A stretch of DNA of 39,023 nucleotides, from positions 1 to 39,023 of the forward strand of contig JAMOUS010000167.1 of assembly GCA_027067975.1 (NCBI GenBank), in the 5' to 3' direction. A model generated the notes under the pieces. The model was not told where the DNA came from. It saw nothing but the letters and a program-made list of their open reading frames with translations, and did not search any database. The position numbers and the translations under genes were made by a program. This stretch comes from Bacteroidales bacterium (GTDB lineage Bacteria > Bacteroidota > Bacteroidia > Bacteroidales > VadinHA17). This document shows, in pieces, positions 8,908 to 16,831 of this stretch (the first letter of the stretch is position 1; each line of letters opens with the position of its first letter).

Positions 8908-8939
8908 CAAAGTAAATTAATATGTAATGGAAGTTCAAA
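8908..8939 (-). promoter_or_regulatory. Promoter of topA
   Basis: On the minus strand TTTG (8939-8936) is followed after exactly 20 bases by TTACTTTG (8915-8908), which matches the Bacteroidota TTTG-N19-21-TAnnTTTG promoter in 11 of 12 defined or near-defined positions. Predicted transcription start is near 8905, giving a leader of about 33 bases before the topA ATG at 8872. Confidence 0.65.
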
Positions 8940-8959
8940 ATTTATTCTCCATAATTTAC

Positions 8960-8967
8960 TAATTTTG
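8960..8967 (+). promoter_or_regulatory. -7 box of the penicillin-binding protein gene
   Basis: TAATTTTG is a full TAnnTTTG match. No clear TTTG lies 19-21 bases upstream. The predicted start near 8970 would leave almost no leader for an ATG at 8974 but a 34-base leader with AAGGAG (8986-8991) for the ATG at 9004. Confidence 0.55.
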
Positions 8968-9003
8968 GCGGCAATGATGAGGGTCAAGGAGAAAGAACCC
9001 GCC

Positions 9004-11340
9004 ATGCGGCGGGAGAAAAAATATGTGATCGGTTTCTGGGTGTTGTATGGCCTGGGGATGTTTTCCATCGTGTTGGTCTTTGTCCTGATCTCCCTCGGCA
9101 AGCTGGGGCCCATGCCTACGTTCGAGGAGTTGGAAAATCCGAAGAAAAATGTGGCTTCGGAGGTATATTCGGAAGATGGGGTCTTGCTGGGGAAGTTCTA
9201 TGTACAGAACCGGGTGTGGGTCGATTACCGGGACATCTCGCCTTATGTGACGAAAGCGCTGGTGGCTACGGAGGATGTGCGTTTCTACCGGCATTCGGGC
9301 ATTGATGTCCGGGGTTTGGGGCGTGTGTTGGTGAAGACTTTTCTGATGGGGCAGCAGAGTGCCGGGGGGGGGAGTACGATCACCCAGCAGCTGGCTAAGA
9401 ACCTGTTCCCGAGGGACACTTCCCATGCACGTTTCGCTCCGGTCCGTATGGCCAAATTGGCACTGGTCAAGTTCAAGGAGTGGGTTACGGCGGTGAAGCT
9501 CGAACGCAGCTACACCAAGGAGGAGATCATCGACATGTATCTCAATGTGTTCGACTTCCTTTACCAGGCCGTGGGGATCCATTCGGCGGCGGAGATCTAT
9601 TTTCAGACCACCCCAGATTCGTTGACCCTTGAGCAGGCGGCCATGCTGGTGGGGATGGTGAAGAACCCGGCATATTACAATCCCGTCCGGCGGCCGGAGG
9701 TGACCCTGCGGCGACGGAACGTCGTGCTCGCCCAGATGCTGAAATACGGTTTCATCGACCGCGCCACGTACGATTCCGTCAAGCAACTGCCCCTGGGTGT
9801 ACATCTGAAGATCGAAAGCCATAACGAAGGACTGGCCCCTTATTTGCGGGAATACATCCGTACCACGATGATGAAAAGCTATCCGGAGCGGGAGTACTTC
9901 CTCACCGACGAGCAATATGAGGAGGCGCTCTACCAGTGGGAGCATGATCCTTTGTACGGGTGGTGCCACAAGAACAAAAAGCCTGACGGCAGCGACTATA
10001 ACATTTACAGTGACGGTCTGAAGATCTACACCACCATCAATTCGGTGTTCCAGCGTTATGCCGAAGAGGCGGTCCGGGAACATCTGGGAGGGGAGTTGCA
10101 GGAGGCCTTTTTCAAGGATGTGAAAAACAACCGCCATCCGCCTTTTTCGGATGATCTGAAGCCTTCGCAGATCCGGGAGATCATGGACCGGGCGATGCGT
10201 CGCACCGACCGTTATCGCCGCCTGCGCAGGCAGGGGGTGCCCATGGACACCATCATCCGGATTTTCAACACACCCGTGCCGATGAAGGTCTTCTCCTGGA
10301 AAGGGATCATCGACACGGTGATGTCGCCGATGGACTCACTGCGGTATTACAAGTTTTACATCCGTTCGGGGATGATGAGCTTCGATCCGCATACGGGGTA
10401 TGTGAAAGCCTATGTAGGCGGGCCGGATTTTCGGTTCTTCAAGTTCGATGCGGTGATCAAGCAAAAGCGCCAGGTGGGGAGTACGATCAAGCCTTTCCTC
10501 TATACCCTGGCGATGCAGGACGGCTATACGCCCTGCTACAAGGTGCCCGACATTCCCCAGGTGTTCAAGGTGAACGATACGGTCTGGATCCCCAAAAGCA
10601 CCGGCAGAAAGGAGTACTGGGGCAAGATGGTCACGCTCAAGTGGGGCCTGGCCAACTCGGAAAACTACATCTCAGCCTGGTTGATGAAACAATTCAATCC
10701 GCAGTCGGTGATCAACATCATGCGGAAAATGGGCATTCGCAGCCATATCGATCCGGTTTATTCCATTTTTCTGGGCACTTCCGATCTGAGCCTGTATGAG
10801 TTGACGGGGGCGTACGGCACCTTTGCCAACAAGGGGGTGTTCGTACAACCGATCTTTGTCAGCCGCATCGAGGACAAGACGGGCAATACCATCTCCACTT
10901 TCCGACCCTATTTCAACGAGGCGATCAGTGAAAAGGATGCTTACCAGATGATCAACCTCCTGGAAGGAGTGGTGAAGGAGGGGACAGCCATCCGGCTGCG
11001 GTACAAGTACGGACTGATGAACCAGATCGGTGGCAAGACGGGCACCACCCAGAACCATTCCGACGGATGGTTCATCGGGGTCACGCCGAGTCTGGTAACG
11101 GGGGTATGGACCGGTTGGGAGGACCGTTCCGTCCATTTCCGCACCCTGCACCTGGGACAGGGTGCCAATATGGCCCTTCCTATTTTCGCCCTTTACATGA
11201 AAAAGATCTATGAAGATCCGCAGTACGGGATTCTGCAGACCGAAGAGTTCGAGCCGCCTCCCGATTTCGACATCAATCTCGATTGCGATGAGGCGACCGT
11301 CCCCTCTCCCGTAAATGAGCTGGATGATCTGATCCGGTAG
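9004..11340 (+). CDS. mrcA: Class A penicillin-binding protein 1A (transglycosylase/transpeptidase)
   Basis: This 778-residue protein polymerises and cross-links peptidoglycan. A membrane helix at about residues 8-31 anchors it. The GT51 domain follows with Glu90 in ALVATEDVRFYRHSGID and the GGGSTITQQLAKNLF motif. The transpeptidase domain has Ser493 in GSTIK, SEN in LANSENYISAW and K678TGTT. In-frame ATGs at 8974 and 8977 also exist. The start at 9004 was chosen because AAGGAG precedes it, the -7 box at 8960-8967 would give a sensible leader, and MRREKKYVIGFW aligns with the usual short cytoplasmic tail. It diverges from topA and converges with the DUF4197 gene, with only 12 bases between the stops. 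Confidence 0.96.
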   Translation: MRREKKYVIGFWVLYGLGMFSIVLVFVLISLGKLGPMPTFEELENPKKNVASEVYSEDGVLLGKFYVQNRVWVDYRDISPYVTKALVATEDVRFYRHSGIDVRGLGRVLVKTFLMGQQSAGGGSTITQQLAKNLFPRDTSHARFAPVRMAKLALVKFKEWVTAVKLERSYTKEEIIDMYLNVFDFLYQAVGIHSAAEIYFQTTPDSLTLEQAAMLVGMVKNPAYYNPVRRPEVTLRRRNVVLAQMLKYGFIDRATYDSVKQLPLGVHLKIESHNEGLAPYLREYIRTTMMKSYPEREYFLTDEQYEEALYQWEHDPLYGWCHKNKKPDGSDYNIYSDGLKIYTTINSVFQRYAEEAVREHLGGELQEAFFKDVKNNRHPPFSDDLKPSQIREIMDRAMRRTDRYRRLRRQGVPMDTIIRIFNTPVPMKVFSWKGIIDTVMSPMDSLRYYKFYIRSGMMSFDPHTGYVKAYVGGPDFRFFKFDAVIKQKRQVGSTIKPFLYTLAMQDGYTPCYKVPDIPQVFKVNDTVWIPKSTGRKEYWGKMVTLKWGLANSENYISAWLMKQFNPQSVINIMRKMGIRSHIDPVYSIFLGTSDLSLYELTGAYGTFANKGVFVQPIFVSRIEDKTGNTISTFRPYFNEAISEKDAYQMINLLEGVVKEGTAIRLRYKYGLMNQIGGKTGTTQNHSDGWFIGVTPSLVTGVWTGWEDRSVHFRTLHLGQGANMALPIFALYMKKIYEDPQYGILQTEEFEPPPDFDINLDCDEATVPSPVNELDDLIR

Positions 11341-11352
11341 GAAGGGGCCGGT

Positions 11353-12072
11353 TCAGCGGACCACGGCACGACCGGCCTGGGCGAACACCTTTTTCAGCAG
11401 CTCTGTCGTACGGGCTTTCGGATCTTCCCGGATCAGTTTCTCCTGTTCGGCCACTTTCACGAACAGGCCGTCGATCGCCTTTTGGGTCACATAGAGCGGC
11501 AGGTCGGTCTCCACCTTCTTTGTGAAAGGCAGTTTGTCATAGGCGGTGGTGACCTTTTTCCAGTAATCGGCCACGTGCATGGTGTTGAGTACCTTTTCGA
11601 TGTCGGGTTTGAAAGCGGCCACGAGTTGGTCGTAGGTCTTGGCCCGGAAATAGTCGGTGGCGGCGTGTTCGTTGCCGTTGAGGATTCCCACGGCATCGGC
11701 GATGGTCATCTGGCGTATGGCGTCGTAGAAGATGGGGCCGGCCTTGGTGACGGCCTTTTCGGCCGCGTGGTTCATCTGCTCGACGAAGTTGTCCACCAGT
11801 TTCCCGAGGCCGAGGGTGCGTAATTTTTCTTCGACGAACTGCACCTCTTCGGGGAAGGGGATCTTCACCTCGTCATCGAGGTAGAAGCCGTTTTCCCGGG
11901 CCAGTTGGGTCACAGCCTTTTCGGTGCCGATGCGCAGGGCTTCCTTGAGGGCCTTCACCACCTCGTCTTTTGTCAGGGTTCCGCCCGTGGGCAGTTCCAG
12001 TTGCTGCAATACGTCGCAGCGGTTCATGGTGATCAGTATTAGCAGCGAAGAGAGCAGAACGAGCTTTTTCAT
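11353..12072 (-). CDS. DUF4197 domain protein, exported
   Basis: This 239-residue protein has a hydrophobic N-terminal segment (MKKLVLLSSLLILITM). NRCD follows it, which is a poor lipobox because Arg precedes the Cys, so lipidation is uncertain. The rest is an alpha-helical domain with AVGILNGNEHAATDYFR, a hallmark of DUF4197 proteins, whose function is not established. Its ATG overlaps the radA stop by four bases (ATGA), so the two are translationally coupled and share a transcript. Nothing in the sequence points to an enzyme. It ends 12 bases from the convergent penicillin-binding protein gene. Confidence 0.8.
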   Translation of the reverse strand: MKKLVLLSSLLILITMNRCDVLQQLELPTGGTLTKDEVVKALKEALRIGTEKAVTQLARENGFYLDDEVKIPFPEEVQFVEEKLRTLGLGKLVDNFVEQMNHAAEKAVTKAGPIFYDAIRQMTIADAVGILNGNEHAATDYFRAKTYDQLVAAFKPDIEKVLNTMHVADYWKKVTTAYDKLPFTKKVETDLPLYVTQKAIDGLFVKVAEQEKLIREDPKARTTELLKKVFAQAGRAVVR

Positions 12073-13448
12073 GGTTCCGGTTTTTTGGGGTTGAACAAAT
12101 ATTTTACCATCTCTTCGACCCGCTTCACCGGGACGAGGGTGATGGGGTGTTTTCCTTGGGGGATCTTGTCCCGGCTGTACCCGGAGATCAAGATCTTTTC
12201 AAATCCGAGGCGGGCGGCTTCGCCGATGCGTTGTTCGAGACGGGTGACGGGGCGTATTTCGCCCGAGAGACCCACTTCAGCGGCAAAGGCGAGGGAGGGT
12301 GGGATGGCGATGTCGAGATAAGAGGAAAGGATGGCGGCGGTGACGGCCAGGTCGAGGGCGGGGTCGTCGACGCGCAGGCCACCGGCGATATTGAGGAAGA
12401 CATCGCGCGCCGACAGGCGGAAGCCTGCCCTTTTTTCGAGGACGGCCAGCAGCATGTGGAGGCGCCGCACGTCGAAGCAGGTGGTGGTACGTTGTGGTGT
12501 GCCGTAGACGGCGGGGCTCACCAGGGCCTGCACCTCCAGTAGGAAGGGGCGGGCGCCGTCGAGGGTGGCGGCCGTGGCGATGCCGCTGAGGGAGCTGTCC
12601 AGGTGAGAGAGGAGCAGCTCGGAAGGGTTCAGTACTTCGCGGAGACCCTCTTCGTGCATTTCGAAGAGGGCCAGCTCCGAGGCGGCCCCGAAACGGTTCT
12701 TCAGCACCCGCAGGATGCGGAAGAAGAAGCGGGGGTCGCCCTCGAACTGCAGCACCACGTCGACGATATGTTCCAGCACCTTGGGGCCGGCGAGGGTCCC
12801 TTCTTTGGTGATGTGGCCGATGAGCAGGACGGGGATGCCGCTCTCTTTGGCCAGGGCCAGCAGACGGGCGGCGCACTCGCGTATCTGGGTCACCGTGCCG
12901 GCGGGGGTGTCGAGGCTTTCGGTGGTGAGTGTCTGGATCGAGTCGACCACCATTAGGGCAGGCTGCAACTGTTCGGCCTGGTGGAGGATTTCCTCGAGGC
13001 GTGTCTCGGCGAAGATGAGGGTGTTCTCCTGGGGCAGGCCCAGCCTGTCGGCGCGCATCTTGATCTGTTCGGCATTCTCCTCGCCGGAGACGTAGAGGGT
13101 GGTGCCTTCGCGCAGTTGCAGGCACATCTGCAGGGCGAGGGTCGACTTGCCGATGCCGGGTTCACCGCCCAGGAGGATGAGTGTGCCGGGAACGATGCCG
13201 CCGCCGAGGACCCTGTCGACCTCGCCGATGCCGCTATGCAGGCGGCGTCGTACGGGGGAGGTGACCTCATGCAGGGGACGCGGCGGCTCGGCGGAGGTGC
13301 TCTTCCGCCCGGGCCGTCGCGATGTGGCGGGGGCCACCGTCTCTTCCGCGTAGGTGTTCCACTCCCCGCATACCGGGCAGCGTCCCACCCACTTGGGCGA
13401 CTCGGCACCGCAGTTGCGGCATACCCATACGGTGCGTTTTTTTGCCAT
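12069..13448 (-). CDS. radA: DNA repair protein RadA (Sms)
   Basis: This 459-residue RecA-like ATPase promotes branch migration during homologous recombination and repair. An N-terminal four-cysteine zinc finger (Cys10, Cys13, Cys24, Cys27: CRNCGAESPKWVGRCPVCG) is followed by the Walker A motif GEPGIGKS (95-102), the RadA-specific KNRFG motif near residue 250, and a Lon-protease-like C-terminal domain with AEVGLSGEIRPV. Length and order match the family. A -7-like box (TATCTTTA on the minus strand, 13475-13468) lies 20 bases upstream. The DUF4197 gene follows with a four-base overlap. Confidence 0.97.
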   Translation of the reverse strand: MAKKRTVWVCRNCGAESPKWVGRCPVCGEWNTYAEETVAPATSRRPGRKSTSAEPPRPLHEVTSPVRRRLHSGIGEVDRVLGGGIVPGTLILLGGEPGIGKSTLALQMCLQLREGTTLYVSGEENAEQIKMRADRLGLPQENTLIFAETRLEEILHQAEQLQPALMVVDSIQTLTTESLDTPAGTVTQIRECAARLLALAKESGIPVLLIGHITKEGTLAGPKVLEHIVDVVLQFEGDPRFFFRILRVLKNRFGAASELALFEMHEEGLREVLNPSELLLSHLDSSLSGIATAATLDGARPFLLEVQALVSPAVYGTPQRTTTCFDVRRLHMLLAVLEKRAGFRLSARDVFLNIAGGLRVDDPALDLAVTAAILSSYLDIAIPPSLAFAAEVGLSGEIRPVTRLEQRIGEAARLGFEKILISGYSRDKIPQGKHPITLVPVKRVEEMVKYLFNPKKPEP

Positions 13449-13505
13449 AGCTCCTGTTCAGGGAACGTAAAGATACGAAAAAGTCGGCAGGGCTTATCCC
13501 CTCTT

Positions 13506-14519
13506 TTATTGCGTGTCGGGGAGCGGGGGCTCGCGTCTTTTAATCATCACCACCATCATCATCGAGAAAGCGCCCACGACGAGGATGAGAAGTGTTTGCG
13601 ACTCATGGGCGATGGTGGCCAGGGCAAGGCCGGTCTCCCGGGGGATGCCGTAGAGGGTCAGGGCGGTCGAGACGATGAGGTGGTAGGCCCCCAGCCCTCC
13701 CTGCACCGGCACTACCATGCCGAAGCTGCCCACCACCAGGAGGAAGAGCCCGTCGACGGCCGTGAGCGACGAGGTGCCCGGCAGCGTGTACACCACCAGC
13801 CAGGCGGTCAGATAATACATCCCCCAGATCAAAAGGGAGGAGAGCAGAAACAGGCCCGGGTGCTCCATCCGGAGGATCGTGTGCATGCCTTGCAGGATCC
13901 CCCTCAAAAAATCCCGCATCCGCCGGAAGAGGGTCATATGCCGGAAATACCAGAGGAGATAGGCAGTGGCGGCCAGGAAGAGGAGCAGCGCCGCCCACAC
14001 CCAGGGGTGGGGACCCTCCACCAGGGAGGAGATGCGTTTGCCGAGGGGGGTGAAGATCTGGTCGCGGAAAAAGGCCCCGAAGAATTGGATCTTGATCAGG
14101 AAAGTGAGGAGGGTAAGGAGCATGAGGATGAGCATATCGACGATGCGTTCGGTGATGACGGTGCCGATGAGTTTGTCGAAGGGGATGCGGTCGGTGCGGG
14201 TGAGGGAGCCGCAGCGGGCCACCTCTCCCAGGCGGGGGAGGGCCAGGTTGGCCAGGTATCCTGACATTACGGCATAGAAGGTATGACTGAGAGGGGGGTC
14301 GTAGCCCAAAGGACGGATGAGAAGTTTCCAGCGCCAGGCGCGGAAGAGGTGGCTCAGCAATCCCAGCGGGAGAAGGAGGGCCAGCCACCCGTAACGGGCA
14401 TGCCGGAGGTCATTCCACACTCCCTCCGTATCGATGTCGCGGAAAGCCAGATAGAGCAGGAAAAGGGCGAAAGCCAGGAAGAGCAGAGAGCGGAAAGTCT
14501 TGAGGATTTGTGGCTTCAA
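13506..14519 (-). CDS. UPF0104 / flippase-like integral membrane protein
   Basis: This 337-residue protein has about eight membrane helices and the family landmarks FLLYLAFRDID near the start, FRAWRWKLLIRPLG, NLALPRLGEVARCGSLTRTDRIP and the PVQGGLGAYHLIV loop. It belongs to the lysylphosphatidylglycerol-synthase membrane-domain family (UPF0104), related to AglD. Lacking the soluble aminoacyl-transferase domain of MprF, it is more likely a lipid-linked transport or flippase protein; the substrate is unknown. It starts 6 bases after the panD stop and is the last gene of panC-panD-UPF0104. Its association with pantothenate synthesis is probably positional only. Confidence 0.8.
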   Translation of the reverse strand: MKPQILKTFRSLLFLAFALFLLYLAFRDIDTEGVWNDLRHARYGWLALLLPLGLLSHLFRAWRWKLLIRPLGYDPPLSHTFYAVMSGYLANLALPRLGEVARCGSLTRTDRIPFDKLIGTVITERIVDMLILMLLTLLTFLIKIQFFGAFFRDQIFTPLGKRISSLVEGPHPWVWAALLLFLAATAYLLWYFRHMTLFRRMRDFLRGILQGMHTILRMEHPGLFLLSSLLIWGMYYLTAWLVVYTLPGTSSLTAVDGLFLLVVGSFGMVVPVQGGLGAYHLIVSTALTLYGIPRETGLALATIAHESQTLLILVVGAFSMMMVVMIKRREPPLPDTQ

Positions 14520-14525
14520 GACGGG

Positions 14526-14879
14526 CTACTTTACGAGTTTGTTGGTGGCGGTGTCGGGGAAGACGAGGGTGGGTTTGAACGAACGGGCCTCCTCGGGGGT
14601 GAGGAAAGCATAGGAGATGATGATGATGACATCGCCGACGGCGGCTTTGCGGGCGGCGGGGCCGTTGAGGCAGATGGCGCCGGAGCCGCGCTCGCCGCGG
14701 ATGACATAAGTCTCCAACCGCTCACCGTTGTTGATGTTCACCACCTGCACCTTCTCGTTCTCCATGATGTTGGCCGCCTCCATCAGCTCCTCGTCGATGG
14801 TGATGCTGCCCACATATTGCAGGTTGGCCTCGGTGACCGTCACCTTGTGTATTTTCGATTTGACGACCTCGATCCACAT
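14526..14879 (-). CDS. panD: Aspartate 1-decarboxylase
   Basis: This 117-residue pyruvoyl enzyme converts aspartate to beta-alanine for pantothenate and coenzyme A. The proenzyme cleaves itself between Gly24 and Ser25 in YVGSIT, and Ser25 becomes the pyruvoyl group. Arg54, Thr57 and Tyr58 in the segment RLETYVIRG correspond to the conserved active-site residues of the family. Length is as usual. It lies 76 bases downstream of panC, whose enzyme uses beta-alanine, so the two steps are encoded together. Confidence 0.97.
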   Translation of the reverse strand: MWIEVVKSKIHKVTVTEANLQYVGSITIDEELMEAANIMENEKVQVVNINNGERLETYVIRGERGSGAICLNGPAARKAAVGDVIIIISYAFLTPEEARSFKPTLVFPDTATNKLVK

Positions 14880-14955
14880 AACGTTGCAAATATACGCATT
14901 CTTTCAGTAGGTTGTTCTCAGTGATTTGTAACAAAAACAATGCCTGGATGCGGTA

Positions 14956-15804
14956 TCAGTCGAAAGGGATGTTGTCGATGAGCCGCACGTCGCCGGCCCA
15001 GACGGCGGTGAGGGCTCTTTTGGGGCCGGGGTCATCCCAGTGCCGGGCAGGGCGGAAAGTGTCGGCACGGACGATACGGAAATATTCGGTGCGCAAGGCG
15101 GGTGCCTCGTCGATGCGGGAGATGGCCCACTTCTCCAGCTCGGGGAAAGGCATCTCCTTTCTTTTCCTGTAGGCTTCCAACAGCGTTTCATAGATGCGGG
15201 GAGCCTGCCGGCGAGCTTCCTCGCTGAGGCGAAGGTTGCGGGAGCTCATGGCCAGCCCGTCCTTTTCGCGGATGATGGGACAGGGAACGATCTCCACCGG
15301 CAGCGAAAGGAGATGCACCATCCTGCGGATGACGGCCAATTGCTGGAAGTCTTTTTCCCCAAAATAAGCGCGGGCGGGGCGTACCAGCCCGAAGAGGCGG
15401 CTCACCACCTGCGCGACGCCCTGGAAATGACCCGGACGGAAGGCCCCTTCGAGAAGGGTGTCGAGGTCGCCCAGGTCGAAATGGCGGTGATCAGGTTCCG
15501 GGTAGATCGTCTTCTCGTCGGGCAGGAAGACCACATCGTCACCCCGTAGCAGGTTTTCCAGAAGAGCGAGGTCATGCCCCGGCATGCGGGGATAGCGGCG
15601 CAGGTCCTCGGGGTCGTTGAATTGGGTGGGATTGACGAAGATCGAGACCACCGTGACCGTGTCACGGGGCAAGGAGCAGCGAATCAGGGAGAGATGCCCT
15701 TCGTGGAGGGCCCCCATGGTCGGCACAAAACCGATCTTCGCTCCTGTCCTCCGGAATGGGGCAAGGGCTTCGTCAAGTTCGTCAGGAAACTGTACCGTGC
15801 GCAT
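14956..15804 (-). CDS. panC: Pantothenate synthetase
   Basis: This 282-residue enzyme joins pantoate and beta-alanine with ATP to form pantothenate in the cytoplasm. The nucleotidyl-transferase HxGH motif is HEGH in MGALHEGHLSL, followed by FVNPTQF, the FGEKDFQQLAVI segment and the MSSRN motif typical of PanC. It is the first gene of the panC-panD-UPF0104 run. A CATATTTG sequence on the minus strand (15879-15872), one base from the -7 consensus, may be its promoter. The pair with the divergent GT5-like gene is a familiar Bacteroidales arrangement. Confidence 0.97.
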   Translation of the reverse strand: MRTVQFPDELDEALAPFRRTGAKIGFVPTMGALHEGHLSLIRCSLPRDTVTVVSIFVNPTQFNDPEDLRRYPRMPGHDLALLENLLRGDDVVFLPDEKTIYPEPDHRHFDLGDLDTLLEGAFRPGHFQGVAQVVSRLFGLVRPARAYFGEKDFQQLAVIRRMVHLLSLPVEIVPCPIIREKDGLAMSSRNLRLSEEARRQAPRIYETLLEAYRKRKEMPFPELEKWAISRIDEAPALRTEYFRIVRADTFRPARHWDDPGPKRALTAVWAGDVRLIDNIPFD

Positions 15805-15891
15805 GGTCTGCCGGTTACTTCAAAAACTTCTCGTTCAGTGCGCTATCCTCTTTACCTTCAGGAATAAAACGCAAATATGAATAAAATTTAC

Positions 15892-15899
15892 TATCTTTG
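15892..15899 (+). promoter_or_regulatory. -7 box of the GT5-like / DUF4270 operon
   Basis: TATCTTTG is a full match to TAnnTTTG. It lies about 100 bases before the ATG at 16001, which leaves an unusually long leader of about 98 bases. The panC -7-like box on the other strand is only 12 bases away (15872-15879), so the two promoters are back to back. Confidence 0.6.
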
Positions 15900-16000
15900 C
15901 ATGAAAATTTCAGGAAAAAGAAAAGGTTTTTCTGAAGTTCCGGCGCAGGGGATCGTAAGTGCCTGTGAGAGGGGCTGTTGAACGGAAAAAAGATCGCAGG

Positions 16001-16831
16001 ATGAAAAAGTACAAGGTTCTTTATGTTTCCCAGGAGATTACCCCCTATCTTCCTGAGAGTGAGATATCGAAGGTGGCGCGTTATCTGCCGCAGGGGGTTC
16101 AGGAGCGGGGGAACGAGATCCGGACATTCATGCCCAAATACGGGAACATCAACGAACGCCGCAACCAACTGCATGAGGTGATTCGCCTGTCGGGGATGAA
16201 CATCATCATCGATGAGACCGACCATCCTCTCATCATCAAGGTGGCATCGATCCAGGCTGCACGGATGCAGGTATATTTTATCGAGAACGAAGACTATTTC
16301 CAGCGCAAGTTCGTTCTTGAGGATGAGGAAGGCAAGCCTTTCGAGGACAATGATGAGCGGGCGATCTTCTTTGCCCGAGGGGTGTTGGAAACGGTGAAAA
16401 AGTTGCGCTGGGCCCCCGACATTGTCCATTGTCTGGGATGGTTCGGCGCCTTGGTACCGCTGTACCTGAAAAAGGCTTATCAGGATGATCCGATCTTTTC
16501 GAATGTGAAAGTGGTTTATTCGGTCTATAACGACAAGTTCGAGGGGGCGCTCCGGTCGGAGTTCCGGGAGAAACTGATGCTCGAAGGCATCACGCAGGAG
16601 GACCTGCGGGTGATGGAGGAACCTACCTGGGAAGGGGTGATGCGTCTGGCCCTGGAGCACTCTGATGCCGTGATCTATGGCAGCAAAGAGGTCGATACTG
16701 CAGTAGAGGCGTTCGTACGGGAAAAAGGAATGCCGGTGCTGGAATATCAGGATGAGGAGCACTATCTCGATGCTTATACACATTTTTATGACACCGTTTT
16801 AAATGGGAAAGCTCATGCAGAGGATCAGTAG
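16001..16831 (+). CDS. Glycogen/starch synthase-like protein (GT5 N-terminal domain only)
   Basis: This 276-residue protein resembles only the first Rossmann lobe of GT5 glycogen synthase: KVLYVSQEITPYLPESEISKVARYLP, GNEIRTFMPKYGNINERR and WAPDIVHCLGWFGALVPLYLKK. The C-terminal GT-B lobe, with the main sugar-nucleotide-binding and catalytic residues, is missing; full enzymes are near 480 residues. The KxGGL motif that usually follows the first strand is replaced by SEISKVARYL. The stop is natural and the next gene overlaps it, so this is not a recent truncation. Short proteins of this kind next to panC are common in Bacteroidales and are labelled glycogen synthase. Catalysis by this chain alone is doubtful. 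An upstream in-frame ATG at 15959 exists but MKKYKVLYVS is the natural start. Confidence 0.8.
   Translation: MKKYKVLYVSQEITPYLPESEISKVARYLPQGVQERGNEIRTFMPKYGNINERRNQLHEVIRLSGMNIIIDETDHPLIIKVASIQAARMQVYFIENEDYFQRKFVLEDEEGKPFEDNDERAIFFARGVLETVKKLRWAPDIVHCLGWFGALVPLYLKKAYQDDPIFSNVKVVYSVYNDKFEGALRSEFREKLMLEGITQEDLRVMEEPTWEGVMRLALEHSDAVIYGSKEVDTAVEAFVREKGMPVLEYQDEEHYLDAYTHFYDTVLNGKAHAEDQ

Noticed and set aside
12981-14264. A plus-strand frame with a run of six histidines near 13550
   Set aside because: It is antisense to radA and the UPF0104 gene; the CATCAC run encodes the MMMVVM membrane segment on the minus strand.
15901-15981. A 26-codon leader reading frame (MKISGKRKGFSEVP...) before the GT5-like gene
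   Set aside because: Its ATG begins one base after the -7 box, at or before the predicted transcript start, so it is probably not in the mRNA.
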